This document shows, piece by piece, positions 13,497-21,066 of a stretch of DNA of 24,299 nt. The position numbers were made by a program, and so were the translations under genes. Position 1 is the stretch's first letter; every line of letters starts with the position of its first letter. The DNA is from JACDAN01 sp035535195 (GTDB lineage: Bacteria; Actinomycetota; Thermoleophilia; Gaiellales; Gaiellaceae): assembly GCA_035535195.1 (NCBI GenBank), contig DATLQK010000080.1, forward strand, positions 1 through 24,299, given 5' to 3'. Under the pieces are notes generated by a model that saw only the letters and a program-made list of their open reading frames with translations, was not told where the DNA came from and did no database searches.

Positions 13497-14608
13497 TGCA
13501 GGGCGTCGGGCATCTCTACGTGCACCTGCCGTTCTGCTCGCACCGATGCGGCTACTGCGACTTCGTCACCGTCGTCGGTCGCCACGGTCAGCACCTGCGG
13601 TACGTCGACGCGCTCCTGACGGAGCTCGAGCTCGGGCGGCACGTCCTTGCGGAGCCGCTCGAGACGCTGTTCCTCGGCGGCGGCACACCGACCTTCACCG
13701 AGCGGGCCGCGCTCGAGCGGCTGTTGCGGACGCTTCCCCCTGCGGACGAGCTGACCGTCGAGGCGAATCCGGAGACCGTCACCAGCGACCTTGCGCGGAT
13801 GCTGCGCGAGGCGGGGGTCAACCGTGTCTCGCTCGGCGTCCAGACGTTCCAGCCGCGGCTGCTCGACGTGCTCGACCGTGTTGCCGGACCTGACGACGTC
13901 CGGCACGCGTTCTACCATCTCCGCGATGCCGGATTTGACAACATCACCCTCGATCTCATCTACGGAATCCCGGGCCAGAGCTCCGCCGATCTCGAGGCCG
14001 ACATCGACGAGGCACTCGAGCTCGGGCCGGAGCATCTGTCCTGCTACGAGCTGGAGGCGAAGCCCGGAACGCGGTTCACACATGCCCACGGGGGGGAGCT
14101 GATCCGTCAGGCGGAGCTGATGGAGGGCTACTTCGAAGCCGTCGTCGAGCGGCTGACGGCCGCCGGATACCGGTGGTACGAGACCGCCAACTTCTGCCGG
14201 AGCGGCGCGGGCGCCGGTGGGCGAGACCTGCGATCGCGTCACAACCTCGCCTACTGGCTCGGGCGCGACTACCTCGGGATCGGCATCGGCGCGGTCTCCA
14301 CAGTCGGTGGGCGACGCTGGCGCAACTCGCCTCGGCTGCCGGCCTACCTCGAGGCGCTCGCCGGCGGCCGGGCCCCGGACCGCGAGCTCGAGCTGCTCGA
14401 CGCCGACACCCGCGGCCGCGAGCGCGTGATGCTGGGGCTCCGGCTCGACGAGCCGTTCGCGCTCAACGGTGAAGAGCGTCTGCTCGACGCGGCCGCGCTC
14501 GCGCGTCTCGCCGACCTGGGTCTCGTCGAACGCCACGAAGACGAGTTGTCGCTGACGCGTCGCGGTCGCCTCCTTGGCGGCGGCGTGACCGCGGAGCTAC
14601 TCGCCTGA
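13496..14608 (+). CDS. hemW: Radical SAM protein HemW (heme chaperone, HemN-like)
   Basis: A 370-residue radical SAM protein. The CxxxCxxC cluster motif is Cys14, Cys18 and Cys21 in HLPFCSHRCGYCDF. LFLGGGTPTF, EANPETVT and RVSLGVQTFQPRLL are family motifs, and TLDLIYGIPGQ is shared with HemN. HemW lacks coproporphyrinogen oxidase activity in characterised cases and inserts heme into target proteins, and the lepA-hemW-hrcA neighbourhood supports HemW rather than HemN. The frame is open far upstream across lepA, but ATG 13496 gives the typical N-terminus and overlaps the lepA stop by one base, implying coupling. The C-terminal winged-helix-like part ends in RRGRLLGGGVTAELL. Confidence 0.93.
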   Translation: MQGVGHLYVHLPFCSHRCGYCDFVTVVGRHGQHLRYVDALLTELELGRHVLAEPLETLFLGGGTPTFTERAALERLLRTLPPADELTVEANPETVTSDLARMLREAGVNRVSLGVQTFQPRLLDVLDRVAGPDDVRHAFYHLRDAGFDNITLDLIYGIPGQSSADLEADIDEALELGPEHLSCYELEAKPGTRFTHAHGGELIRQAELMEGYFEAVVERLTAAGYRWYETANFCRSGAGAGGRDLRSRHNLAYWLGRDYLGIGIGAVSTVGGRRWRNSPRLPAYLEALAGGRAPDRELELLDADTRGRERVMLGLRLDEPFALNGEERLLDAAALARLADLGLVERHEDELSLTRRGRLLGGGVTAELLA

Positions 14609-14613
14609 CCGGG

Positions 14614-14619
14614 TAAAAT
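14614..14619 (+). promoter_or_regulatory. -10 box before hrcA
   Basis: TAAAAT (5 of 6 to TATAAT) is a rare AT-rich hexamer in the 24-base hemW-hrcA gap, 13 bases before the hrcA ATG. It suggests a start near 14626 and a very short leader. No clear -35 box and no CIRCE element (TTAGCACTC-N9-GAGTGCTAA) is seen nearby. Confidence 0.5.
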
Positions 14620-14632
14620 CACCTGCAAAAGC

Positions 14633-15676
14633 ATGGTTTACGATCGTCCACAGCTCACGGTCCGGCAGCGGGACATCCTGCGTCACGTCGTCGAGGAGTA
14701 CATCCAGACCGGCCAGCCGGTCGGGTCCAGGTACCTCGTCGAGCGCGCCGGGCTCAGCGTGGCTGCCTCGACCGTACGCGGCGAGCTCGCCGAGCTCGAG
14801 CGGCTCGGCCTGCTCACGCACCCGCACACCTCTGCGGGGCGCGTTCCGACCGAGGAGGGCTACCGCCTGTTCGTGCACGGGCTGCTCGACCGGATCGAGC
14901 CGCGCACGGGGTCGCTCGAGCTCGACCTCGCTCAGGCGGGGACCGAGGTCGAGTCCGTTCTGCAGGCGACGACGGAAGCGCTGTCCCATCTGACGCGGCT
15001 GCTCGCGCTCGTCTCGGCACCGCCGCTCGAGGCAGCCACCGTGCGGCATGTCGAGGTGCTGGCGCTCCAGCCGCAGGTGGTCGTCGCCGTCGTGATCACG
15101 TCGACCGGCGGCGTCACCAAGCGGGTTTTCGCCCTCGGTGAGCCCGTGGACGCCGGCCTCGTCGCCTGGGCGTCCGAGTACCTGAACGAACGCACCTCCG
15201 GACTGCCCCTCGGCTCGTTCGGCCTCCGGCAGGCATTCTCCGAGCCGGGCCTCTCCGAGCAGGAAGCCGCATTCATCGAGCTGCTGCGGCCGGCGTTCAC
15301 CGATGCCGCCGGGTCCGAGGAGCAGCGGCTCTACGTCGGCGGCGCGGCGAACCTGCTCGGCGAGGGACGCAGGGAGGACCTGCTGGTCTACCGGCCACTC
15401 CTCGAGGCGCTCGAGCAGCGGGCCGGCCTCCTCTCACTGCTCGGCGAGGCGCTCGGGCGCGAAGGGCTCTTCGTCCGCGTGGGTGTCGAGCTCGACCATC
15501 CGCAGCTCCGCGGCGCCTCCCTCGTCGGCGCCAGCTACGGCCTGACGCATCGGCGTCTCGGCGCGGTCAGCCTCCTCGGGCCGCTGCGCATGGACTACGA
15601 GACGGCGATCCGCTCGGTCCGTGCCGCCGCGAGGGAGCTCTCGCGCTTCGTCGAGGAGATCTACGCCGAGAACTAG
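14633..15676 (+). CDS. hrcA: Heat-inducible transcription repressor HrcA
   Basis: A 347-residue repressor of class I heat-shock genes. The N-terminal winged helix (about residues 1-75) contains LTVRQRDILRHVVEEYIQTG, GSRYLVERAGLSVAASTVRG and the wing segment LLTHPHTSAGRVPTEEGYR. A GAF-like middle and an inserted dimerisation region follow, and the closing GPLRMDYETAIRSVRAAA is characteristic. HrcA normally binds CIRCE and needs GroEL for activity. dnaJ follows directly; grpE and dnaK are not in between, as is usual in actinomycetes. Its CIRCE targets must lie outside this window. Confidence 0.96.
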   Translation: MVYDRPQLTVRQRDILRHVVEEYIQTGQPVGSRYLVERAGLSVAASTVRGELAELERLGLLTHPHTSAGRVPTEEGYRLFVHGLLDRIEPRTGSLELDLAQAGTEVESVLQATTEALSHLTRLLALVSAPPLEAATVRHVEVLALQPQVVVAVVITSTGGVTKRVFALGEPVDAGLVAWASEYLNERTSGLPLGSFGLRQAFSEPGLSEQEAAFIELLRPAFTDAAGSEEQRLYVGGAANLLGEGRREDLLVYRPLLEALEQRAGLLSLLGEALGREGLFVRVGVELDHPQLRGASLVGASYGLTHRRLGAVSLLGPLRMDYETAIRSVRAAARELSRFVEEIYAEN

Positions 15677-15698
15677 GCGCCGGGCGCCTGGCTACGCT
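15675..15698 (+). promoter_or_regulatory. Hairpin and -10 box between hrcA and dnaJ
   Basis: AGGCGC (15675-15680) and GCGCCT (15684-15689) form a 6-bp hairpin straddling the hrcA stop, without a T-run. TACGCT (15693-15698) fits TANNNT and lies 9 bases before the dnaJ ATG, so it could give a nearly leaderless dnaJ transcript. Both are short and could be chance. Confidence 0.3.
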
Positions 15699-15707
15699 AG
15701 CCCGGAG

Positions 15708-16823
15708 ATGGCGACGGCAGAGCGCGACTACTACGAAGTCCTCGGCGTTGCTCGCGACGCCGGCGAAGGCGAGATCAAGAAGGCGTTTCGCCGCCTGGCG
15801 CGCGAGCTCCACCCGGACGTCTCGGAGGTTCCGGACGCCGAGGAGCGGTTCAAGGAGGCGGTCGAAGCCTATGAGGTGCTCTCGAAGAGCGAGACGCGGG
15901 AGCTGTACGACCGCTTCGGGCACGCGGGCCTGCGGAGCGGCGGCTTCCGGCCGACCACCTTCGACTTCGGCAGCCTCTCTGACATCTTCTCGGCGTTCTT
16001 CGGGGAAGACCTGCTCGGCGCGACCATGCGGAGCCGGGCGCGGGGGGCAGACGTCGCCGCGGACGTCGTGATCGAGCTCACCGAGGCCGCCTCGGGCGTC
16101 AAGCGGGACGTTCCGGTCCGGGCCGCCGTGCCGTGCGCGCGGTGCGACGCGACCGGGGTGGAACCGGGCACCGACGTCACGACCTGTCCGACCTGCGAGG
16201 GGCAGGGTCGACTCCAGCACGTCTCGCGCAGCGTCTTCGGCGACTTCGTGCGGACGCAGGCCTGTCCGACGTGCCACGGATCCGGCCGCCTGATCCAGAC
16301 GCCCTGCTCCGAGTGCCACGGTCGGGGCCAGGTGCTCGAGGAGCGGACGCTCTCGGTCGAGATCCCGTCGGGCATCCACGACGGCCAGCGAATCCGGCTC
16401 TCCGGCGAGGGGCATGTCGGAGCGCCCGGGGCTCGCGCCGGCGACGTCTACGTGCGCGTCCGGGTCCGGCCCGACGACCGGTTCGTCCGGGAGGGCGACG
16501 AGATCTTCTCCACGGTCGACCTCACCATGACCCAGGCGGCGCTGGGGACGACGGTCACGATTCCCACGCTGGACGGGGAGAGGGAGCTGGAGTTCTCCGG
16601 GGGGACCCAGCCCGGCGAGGTGGTCGTGCTGCGAGGTCAGGGAATGCCAGTGCTCCAGGGATTCGGACGCGGCGACCACCGGGTGCTCGTGAACGTCGCG
16701 GTGCCGAGACAGCTGTCCGACGAGCAGCGTGAACTGCTGGACCAGTTTGAGCGGTCGGCCGGCGAGGAAACGTACAAGCGCGACGAGGGGTTCTTCGAGA
16801 AGCTGAAGAGCGCGTTCCGCTGA
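15708..16823 (+). CDS. dnaJ: Chaperone protein DnaJ
   Basis: A 371-residue Hsp40. The J domain (about 6-70) carries HPD at 35-37, which stimulates the DnaK ATPase. The Gly/Phe region is short (about 73-105). Four zinc-binding repeats follow: CARCDATG (from Cys143), CPTCEGQG (from Cys160), CPTCHGSG and CSECHGRG; the first has Asp in place of the first Gly of CxxCxGxG. The C-terminal substrate-binding barrels include VEIPSGIHDGQRIRLSGEG and ALGTTVTIPTLDG. Length is typical of type I DnaJ. ATG 15708 gives MATAERDYYEVLGV. A position after hrcA and away from dnaK fits a DnaJ2-type copy, so a second dnaJ probably exists elsewhere. Confidence 0.97.
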   Translation: MATAERDYYEVLGVARDAGEGEIKKAFRRLARELHPDVSEVPDAEERFKEAVEAYEVLSKSETRELYDRFGHAGLRSGGFRPTTFDFGSLSDIFSAFFGEDLLGATMRSRARGADVAADVVIELTEAASGVKRDVPVRAAVPCARCDATGVEPGTDVTTCPTCEGQGRLQHVSRSVFGDFVRTQACPTCHGSGRLIQTPCSECHGRGQVLEERTLSVEIPSGIHDGQRIRLSGEGHVGAPGARAGDVYVRVRVRPDDRFVREGDEIFSTVDLTMTQAALGTTVTIPTLDGERELEFSGGTQPGEVVVLRGQGMPVLQGFGRGDHRVLVNVAVPRQLSDEQRELLDQFERSAGEETYKRDEGFFEKLKSAFR

Positions 16824-16843
16824 GCGGGCCGGAGCTCCGGCGA

Positions 16844-17575
16844 GTGTCGCTCCGCGTCCCCGACGACGACCGCGAAGCGGCGATCGCGCGCCTCCTCGAG
16901 CTGCACCCCGAAGGCTTCGAAGAAGCCAACGGCGAGCTCGCCGTCTACACGGACGGCGAGGGGGAGGAGCGGCTGCGCGCCGAGTTCGGCCCGGTACAGG
17001 CGGCGCTCGTCGAGCCGGGCTGGGAGGAGCGGTGGCGCGAGTTCCATCGGCCGATCTGGGTGGGACCGCTCTGGGTTGGACCGCCCTGGGAGGAGCGGCC
17101 GGACGAAGGCATCGCGGTGGTCGTCGACCCCGGTCGTGCCTTCGGCACCGGCTCGCATCCGACGACGCGGCTCTGCCTCGAGTTCCTGACGGAGCTCGAG
17201 CCCGGGAGCCTGCTCGACGTGGGCTGCGGCTCGGGCGTGCTCTCGATCGCCGCGGCCAAGCTCGGTTTTGCCCCCGTGCACTCCCTGGACCTCGAGCCGG
17301 CGGCCGTCGAGGCAACGAGCCGCAACGCGCGGGCGAACGGCGTCGACCTCGACGTCCGGCAGGCCGATGCGCTGGAGACCGAGCTTCCTCCCGTCGACGT
17401 CGTGGTTGCGAACATCCACCTCGCCGGTGTCCAGGCCCTGGCGCGGCGGGTCCCGGCGGAACGGTTCATCACGGCCGGGTACTTCCACTCGCGCATGCCC
17501 GAGGTGCCCGGTTTCACCCACGTGGAGCGGCGCATCGACGGCGGATGGGCCGCCGATCACTTCGAGCGGCAGTAG
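16844..17575 (+). CDS. prmA: Ribosomal protein L11 methyltransferase
   Basis: A 243-residue SAM-dependent methyltransferase. An N-terminal L11-recognition part (about 1-65) precedes the catalytic domain, whose family signature AFGTGSHPTTRLCLE spans about 99-113; SAM motif I is DVGCGSG (125-131), followed by LDLEPAAVEATSRNA. The motif IV position reads VVANIH, as in PrmA proteins. It should trimethylate amino groups of L11. Length is a little short of E. coli PrmA (293), with the N-terminal domain compact. GTG 16844 has GGAG 9 bases upstream. It lies 20 bases after dnaJ, a common arrangement. Confidence 0.92.
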   Translation: MSLRVPDDDREAAIARLLELHPEGFEEANGELAVYTDGEGEERLRAEFGPVQAALVEPGWEERWREFHRPIWVGPLWVGPPWEERPDEGIAVVVDPGRAFGTGSHPTTRLCLEFLTELEPGSLLDVGCGSGVLSIAAAKLGFAPVHSLDLEPAAVEATSRNARANGVDLDVRQADALETELPPVDVVVANIHLAGVQALARRVPAERFITAGYFHSRMPEVPGFTHVERRIDGGWAADHFERQ

Positions 17576-17578
17576 ATT
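17573..17578 (+). promoter_or_regulatory. TANNNT box before mtaB
   Basis: TAGATT overlaps the prmA stop codon and lies 9 bases before the mtaB GTG, which has no ribosome site. It may give a leaderless mtaB transcript, but the stop-codon overlap makes chance a real possibility. Confidence 0.3.
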
Positions 17579-17587
17579 CTTCCCTCC

Positions 17588-18784
17588 GTGTCCACCTTCA
17601 CCGTCCGGTTTCTCGGCTGCAAGGTGTCGCATGCCGACGCCCAGGCGCTCCGCGAGCGGCTGCTGGCGGACGGCCACGAGGAGCGCGAGGAGGACGCCGA
17701 GATCACGGTCCTGAACACCTGTTCCGTTACGAACGAGGCGGTCGGAAAGTCGCGCCAGGGGGCATCGCGGGCGGCGCGCACTCATCGCAAGGTCTACGTC
17801 ACGGGTTGCGCCGCGAACCTCGAGGGCGACGCGCTGGCGACGCTGCCCGGCAACGTCTCCGTCGTTCGAGGTCGGCCCGAGGAGCTGCCGCAGCTCGTCG
17901 CGCGCGACGTAGGCGCGATCGGCTGTGTGCAGGCCGATGCCCGGCTCGACCGGGTCCGCGCGTTCGTGAAGGTGCAGGACGGCTGCAGCTTCTCCTGCAA
18001 TTTCTGCGTGATCCCGCTCGTCCGCGGCGCCTCCCGCAGCCGTTCGGCCGCGGCCGTGCTCGCGGAGGTCTCGAAACGGGTCCGCCAGGGTCATCGCGAG
18101 GTCGTGCTGACCGGGATCAACCTCGGCTGCTTCCGTGACCGCGAGGCCGGGTACGCGCTGCCGCGATTGATCCGGGAGGTCGGCGCCGTTCCTGGACTGG
18201 AGCGACTGCGCCTCTCGTCGATCGAGATCAACCACGTGAACGACGAGCTCGTGAGCGCCCTGCGGGAGACGCCGGTGGTGGCGCGCCACCTGCACGTCCC
18301 GCTGCAGTCGGGCGACGACCGGGTGCTGAGGGCAATGGGAAGGCGCTACGACGCGGCCACCTACCTCCGGCGGCTGGAGCCGCTCGCCGACTTCAACCTG
18401 ACGGGGGACGTGATCGTCGGCTTCCCAGGCGAGGACGGGGCCGCGTTCCGCCGGACGCTCGACCTGGTCGAGCGCGCACGGCTCACCAAGGTGCACACGT
18501 TCCCGTACTCGCCACGGCCGGGAACGGCGACGGCGGCCGAGGACACGGTGCCGCCCGCCGTCAAGAAGGAGCGAGGCCGGCGGCTTCGGGCGGCGTCGCA
18601 CGAGGCGTGCCTCAGGCGGTGGCGCGAGAAGGTCGGACAGGAGGACGTCGTGCTCGTCGACCGGCCGGGCCGGGGGTACGGGGACGACTACTCACCGTGG
18701 CTCCTCTCGGAAGACCGGACCGTTGGCGAGCTCGTGCGCGTCCGCGGCGCAGCCGTCACCGACGAGGGGATCCTCGCCGCATGA
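17588..18784 (+). CDS. mtaB: tRNA t6A37 methylthiotransferase MtaB-like
   Basis: A 398-residue radical SAM methylthiotransferase. The N-terminal UPF0004 domain binds one Fe-S cluster through Cys11 (FLGCKVS), Cys45 (NTCSV) and Cys74 (VTGCAA). The radical SAM cluster is Cys133, Cys137 and Cys140 in DGCSFSCNFCVIP. LSSIEINHVNDEL, HLHVPLQSGDD and GDVIVGFPGE are family motifs, and the C-terminus (about 335-395) fits a TRAM domain. The GCKVSHADAQ start and gene context fit MtaB, which forms ms2t6A in tRNA, better than MiaB or RimO, but these paralogues are close. It ends in an ATGA overlap with the HIT gene. Confidence 0.88.
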   Translation: MSTFTVRFLGCKVSHADAQALRERLLADGHEEREEDAEITVLNTCSVTNEAVGKSRQGASRAARTHRKVYVTGCAANLEGDALATLPGNVSVVRGRPEELPQLVARDVGAIGCVQADARLDRVRAFVKVQDGCSFSCNFCVIPLVRGASRSRSAAAVLAEVSKRVRQGHREVVLTGINLGCFRDREAGYALPRLIREVGAVPGLERLRLSSIEINHVNDELVSALRETPVVARHLHVPLQSGDDRVLRAMGRRYDAATYLRRLEPLADFNLTGDVIVGFPGEDGAAFRRTLDLVERARLTKVHTFPYSPRPGTATAAEDTVPPAVKKERGRRLRAASHEACLRRWREKVGQEDVVLVDRPGRGYGDDYSPWLLSEDRTVGELVRVRGAAVTDEGILAA

Positions 18785-19113
18785 GCAACGGGGACTGCCT
18801 CTTCTGCCGGCTCGTCCGCGAGGGCGATCACGTTGCGAAGGCCGACGGCTTCGTCGCGATCCGCGACATCAACCCGAAGGCCGAGACGCACCTGCTCGTC
18901 CTTCCCGAGCGGCACGTCGACACTTTTAAGGACGTCGCGGCGTTTGCGCCGGACGAGGCGAGGCGGATGCTCGAGTTCGTCGCCGAGACCGCACGCCACG
19001 CCGGCCTCGAGGACTATCGCGTGCTCGTCAACGTCGGCGCGGGGGCGGGACAGACGATCTTCCACCTCCACTGGCACATTCTCGGAGGACGGATCGAGGG
19101 GATGCCGGAGTGA
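18781..19113 (+). CDS. HIT-family nucleotide hydrolase (HinT-like)
   Basis: A 110-residue histidine triad protein. The catalytic triad is His95, His97 and His99 in IFHLHWHILGG, followed by GR. N-terminal Cys6 and Cys9 (CLFC), with the downstream histidines, form the common zinc site. NPKAETHLLVLPERHV is a typical HinT strand. Family members hydrolyse AMP-linked phosphoramidates. The frame is open upstream inside mtaB, but ATG 18781 overlaps the mtaB stop as ATGA and gives the family N-terminus. It overlaps the next gene as GTGA, so the three are translated as a chain. Confidence 0.95.
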   Translation: MSNGDCLFCRLVREGDHVAKADGFVAIRDINPKAETHLLVLPERHVDTFKDVAAFAPDEARRMLEFVAETARHAGLEDYRVLVNVGAGAGQTIFHLHWHILGGRIEGMPE

Positions 19114-19553
19114 GCCTGATCGAGCGGATCCAGGAGGAGCTGAAGGAGGCGATGCGCGAGCGCGACAGCCAGCGGCGCGACGCCCTGCGGCTGATCCTGA
19201 GCAGCCTCCAGTCGGCCGAGAAGGAGCTGCAGCGCCCGCTGACGGAGCAGGAGGAGCTCCAGGTGCTCCAGCGAGAGCGGAAGCGCCGGGTCGAGGCCGA
19301 GGAGGCGTTCCGCAGCGCCGGCCGGGAGGAGCAGGCCGACGCGGAGGACTTCGAGCTCGAGGTGCTCGAGGAGTTCATGCCGGAGCCGCTCGGCGAGGAG
19401 GAGCTCGAGGAGATCATCGACGACGCGATCGCCGAGAACGGCGCGACGAGCCTCCGCGACCTCGGCCGCGTAATGGCCGATGTGATGCCGCAGGTGGCCG
19501 GCCGCGCCGACGGGGCGGAGGTCAGCCAGCTGGTGCGCGAGAAGCTCGCCTAG
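19110..19553 (+). CDS. yqeY: GatB/YqeY domain protein
   Basis: A 147-residue, largely helical protein of the YqeY family, related to the tRNA-binding tail of GatB. It starts SLIERIQEELKEAMRERDSQ, with the family's LRLILSSLQSAEKEL, and ends with LGRVMADVMPQVAGRADGAE, the YqeY signature region. The middle (about 60-110) is very acidic. Function is not settled; association with amidated tRNA or tRNA-dependent processes is a family-level guess. GTG 19110 overlaps the HIT stop. It is the last gene of this run before the convergent decarboxylase. Confidence 0.93.
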   Translation: MSLIERIQEELKEAMRERDSQRRDALRLILSSLQSAEKELQRPLTEQEELQVLQRERKRRVEAEEAFRSAGREEQADAEDFELEVLEEFMPEPLGEEELEEIIDDAIAENGATSLRDLGRVMADVMPQVAGRADGAEVSQLVREKLA

Positions 19554-19649
19554 CGCCTCTTTTCAAGGCGCACCCTGCCTCCTCCCCACTGCGATCGTAG
19601 GAAGAAACTAGTCCCCTGTCAGTGCCGGGCCGGCGCCGAAAGAGCGCCG
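19553..19649. other. Convergent intergenic region with two hairpins
   Basis: Between the yqeY stop and the decarboxylase stop (19671) are two stems: GCGCCT (19553-19558) with AGGCGC (19566-19571), loop CTTTTCA; and CGGCGC (19631-19636) with GCGCCG (19644-19649), loop CGAAAGA. Neither is followed by a T-run on either strand, so they are weak or factor-assisted terminators at best. I see no gene here. Confidence 0.45.
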
Positions 19650-19670
19650 AGCTTGCCAGGCGCGCGATGC

Positions 19671-21044
19671 TCAGACCCGCACGCCGAGTCGCTTGCGACC
19701 GAGCTCCAGCAGCACCTCCACGATCAGGTCGATGTCGCCCTCTTCAGTCCGCCAGTTCACGATCGCGGGCCGGAAGGCGGTCTTGCCCCGATACCGGGTT
19801 GTCCCGAAGAAGACGCGGCCGTCCTCGAGCACGTCCTGCCCGAGCGCGAGATTGAGCTCGTCGAGCTCCTCCTCCGACAGCCCCTCGGGACGGAAGCGGA
19901 AGCAGACGATGTTCAGCTTGGTCTCCGCCAGCCGTTCGAGCTCCGGCTCGGCGTCCACGCGCTCCGACAGGCGCTCGGCGAGGTCCAGGTGCTGCTCGAC
20001 CATCGCGCGGTACCCGGATCGGCCGTAGGCGCGCAGCGTCGCCCACACCGCGAGCGACCGCGCCCGCCGCGACGCCTCGGGCGCAGGTCGCTCGTCGCTC
20101 GGCAGGTACGCCGCCGTCAGCTGGAACGGCGGGCGGAGGTACCTGCCATCGCGGACGAACGCAAAGCCGCAGTCGTACGGCACGTTGAGCCACTTGTGGC
20201 CGTCCGCGATCACCGAGTGCGCCCGCTCGATTCCCCCAGCCAGCGCGGCAGCCCGAGGCGTGATCCGCGCGAAGAGCCCGAACGCGCCGTCGACGTGCAG
20301 CCAGGCGCCGTGCTTCTCCGCGAGGTCGGCGAGCCGGTCGATCGGGTCGAAGTCGCCGGTGTTCACGTCGCCGGCGTTCCCGATCACGATCGACGGCGCG
20401 CCGCCCAGGCCGCGCAGCGAGCGGTCGAGCTCGTCCGCGTCGACGACCTGGACCGAGTCCCGGCCGATCCCGAGCATCGCCAGCGCCTTCCGAGCGCTCG
20501 CGTGGACGTACTCGCTGGAGAACACGGGCACCGCCGGCAACCCGGCGAAACCCCGCTCGTCGAGATCGACGCCGTGCTGCTCGGCCCACCAGCGCCGCGC
20601 CGACGCCAGCCCGGCGAAGTTCGCCATCGTCGCACCGGTCGTGAGCACACCGCTCCAGTCCGCCGGCAGCTCGAACAGGTCGAGTAGCCACCGGATCGCC
20701 ACGTCCTCGAGCTGCGAGCCGTACGGCGAGCTGACCGCCGAGAACGAGTTCTGGTCGAGCAGCGACGTGAGCCAGTCGGCCCCGAGCGCGGCCGGCGTCG
20801 TCCCGCCCGTGACGAAATGGAAGAACCTTGGGCCGGAGGACCGCGTCGCGACATCCGCCGCGTCGACGAGCTCCTCCATGGCCGCGACGGCACCCGCGCC
20901 GTCCTCCGGCAGTCCGCCTCCGAAGCGCCCGCCACGCGCAGGCAGGACGGGCGAGTCGTCGAGCTCTGCGAGGTAGCGCCGCGCCGCCTCGAGGACGTAG
21001 GAAAGGGCCGATTCCTCCTCGTCTCGGCGGATCGGGGAAGCCAC
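19671..21044 (-). CDS. PLP-dependent group II amino acid decarboxylase-like protein
   Basis: A 457-residue fold-I PLP enzyme of the glutamate/aromatic amino acid decarboxylase group. The PLP lysine is Lys284 in ADGHKWLNVPYDCG; Asp252 in LHVDGAFG should bind the pyridine nitrogen, and His181 (EYVHASARKAL) should stack on the ring. GVLTTGATMANFAGLASAR (132-150) is the phosphate-loop region, and FHFVTGGTTPAALGAD resembles the substrate-side loop of this family. Substrate cannot be assigned; aromatic L-amino acids, glutamate or aspartate are all possible, and amine or beta-alanine formation would follow. GTG 21044-21042 lies 6 bases after a TAGGTT box. It is read opposite to its neighbours and breaks the usual yqeY-phoH run, so it may be an insertion into the block. 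Confidence 0.92.
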   Translation of the reverse strand: MASPIRRDEEESALSYVLEAARRYLAELDDSPVLPARGGRFGGGLPEDGAGAVAAMEELVDAADVATRSSGPRFFHFVTGGTTPAALGADWLTSLLDQNSFSAVSSPYGSQLEDVAIRWLLDLFELPADWSGVLTTGATMANFAGLASARRWWAEQHGVDLDERGFAGLPAVPVFSSEYVHASARKALAMLGIGRDSVQVVDADELDRSLRGLGGAPSIVIGNAGDVNTGDFDPIDRLADLAEKHGAWLHVDGAFGLFARITPRAAALAGGIERAHSVIADGHKWLNVPYDCGFAFVRDGRYLRPPFQLTAAYLPSDERPAPEASRRARSLAVWATLRAYGRSGYRAMVEQHLDLAERLSERVDAEPELERLAETKLNIVCFRFRPEGLSEEELDELNLALGQDVLEDGRVFFGTTRYRGKTAFRPAIVNWRTEEGDIDLIVEVLLELGRKRLGVRV

Positions 21045-21050
21045 CGATCC

Positions 21051-21056
21051 AACCTA
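21051..21056 (-). promoter_or_regulatory. -10 box before the decarboxylase
   Basis: On the reverse strand TAGGTT (21056-21051) lies exactly 6 bases before the decarboxylase GTG, with TG directly before it. It overlaps the opposed phoH box by two bases. It suggests a leaderless transcript; no -35 is clear. Confidence 0.45.
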
Positions 21057-21060
21057 CACT
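21055..21060 (+). promoter_or_regulatory. -10 box before phoH
   Basis: TACACT lies exactly 6 bases before the phoH ATG and fits TANNNT. It is back to back with the decarboxylase box, and the whole gap between the two start codons is only 22 bases. No ribosome site is present, in line with leaderless translation. Confidence 0.5.
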
Positions 21061-21066
21061 GACCGT

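Noticed and set aside
14609..14632. CIRCE operator before hrcA
   Set aside because: No TTAGCACTC or GAGTGCTAA-like sequence is visible here.
15567..17315. 582-codon minus-strand frame across dnaJ and prmA
   Set aside because: Arg/Pro/Ala-rich shadow frame antisense to motif-supported genes.
16637..18601. 654-codon minus-strand frame across dnaJ, prmA and mtaB
   Set aside because: Antisense to three clear genes; no domain recognised.
19572..19630. Possible small RNA or tRNA between yqeY and the decarboxylase
   Set aside because: No cloverleaf, CCA end or promoter-terminator pair could be found.
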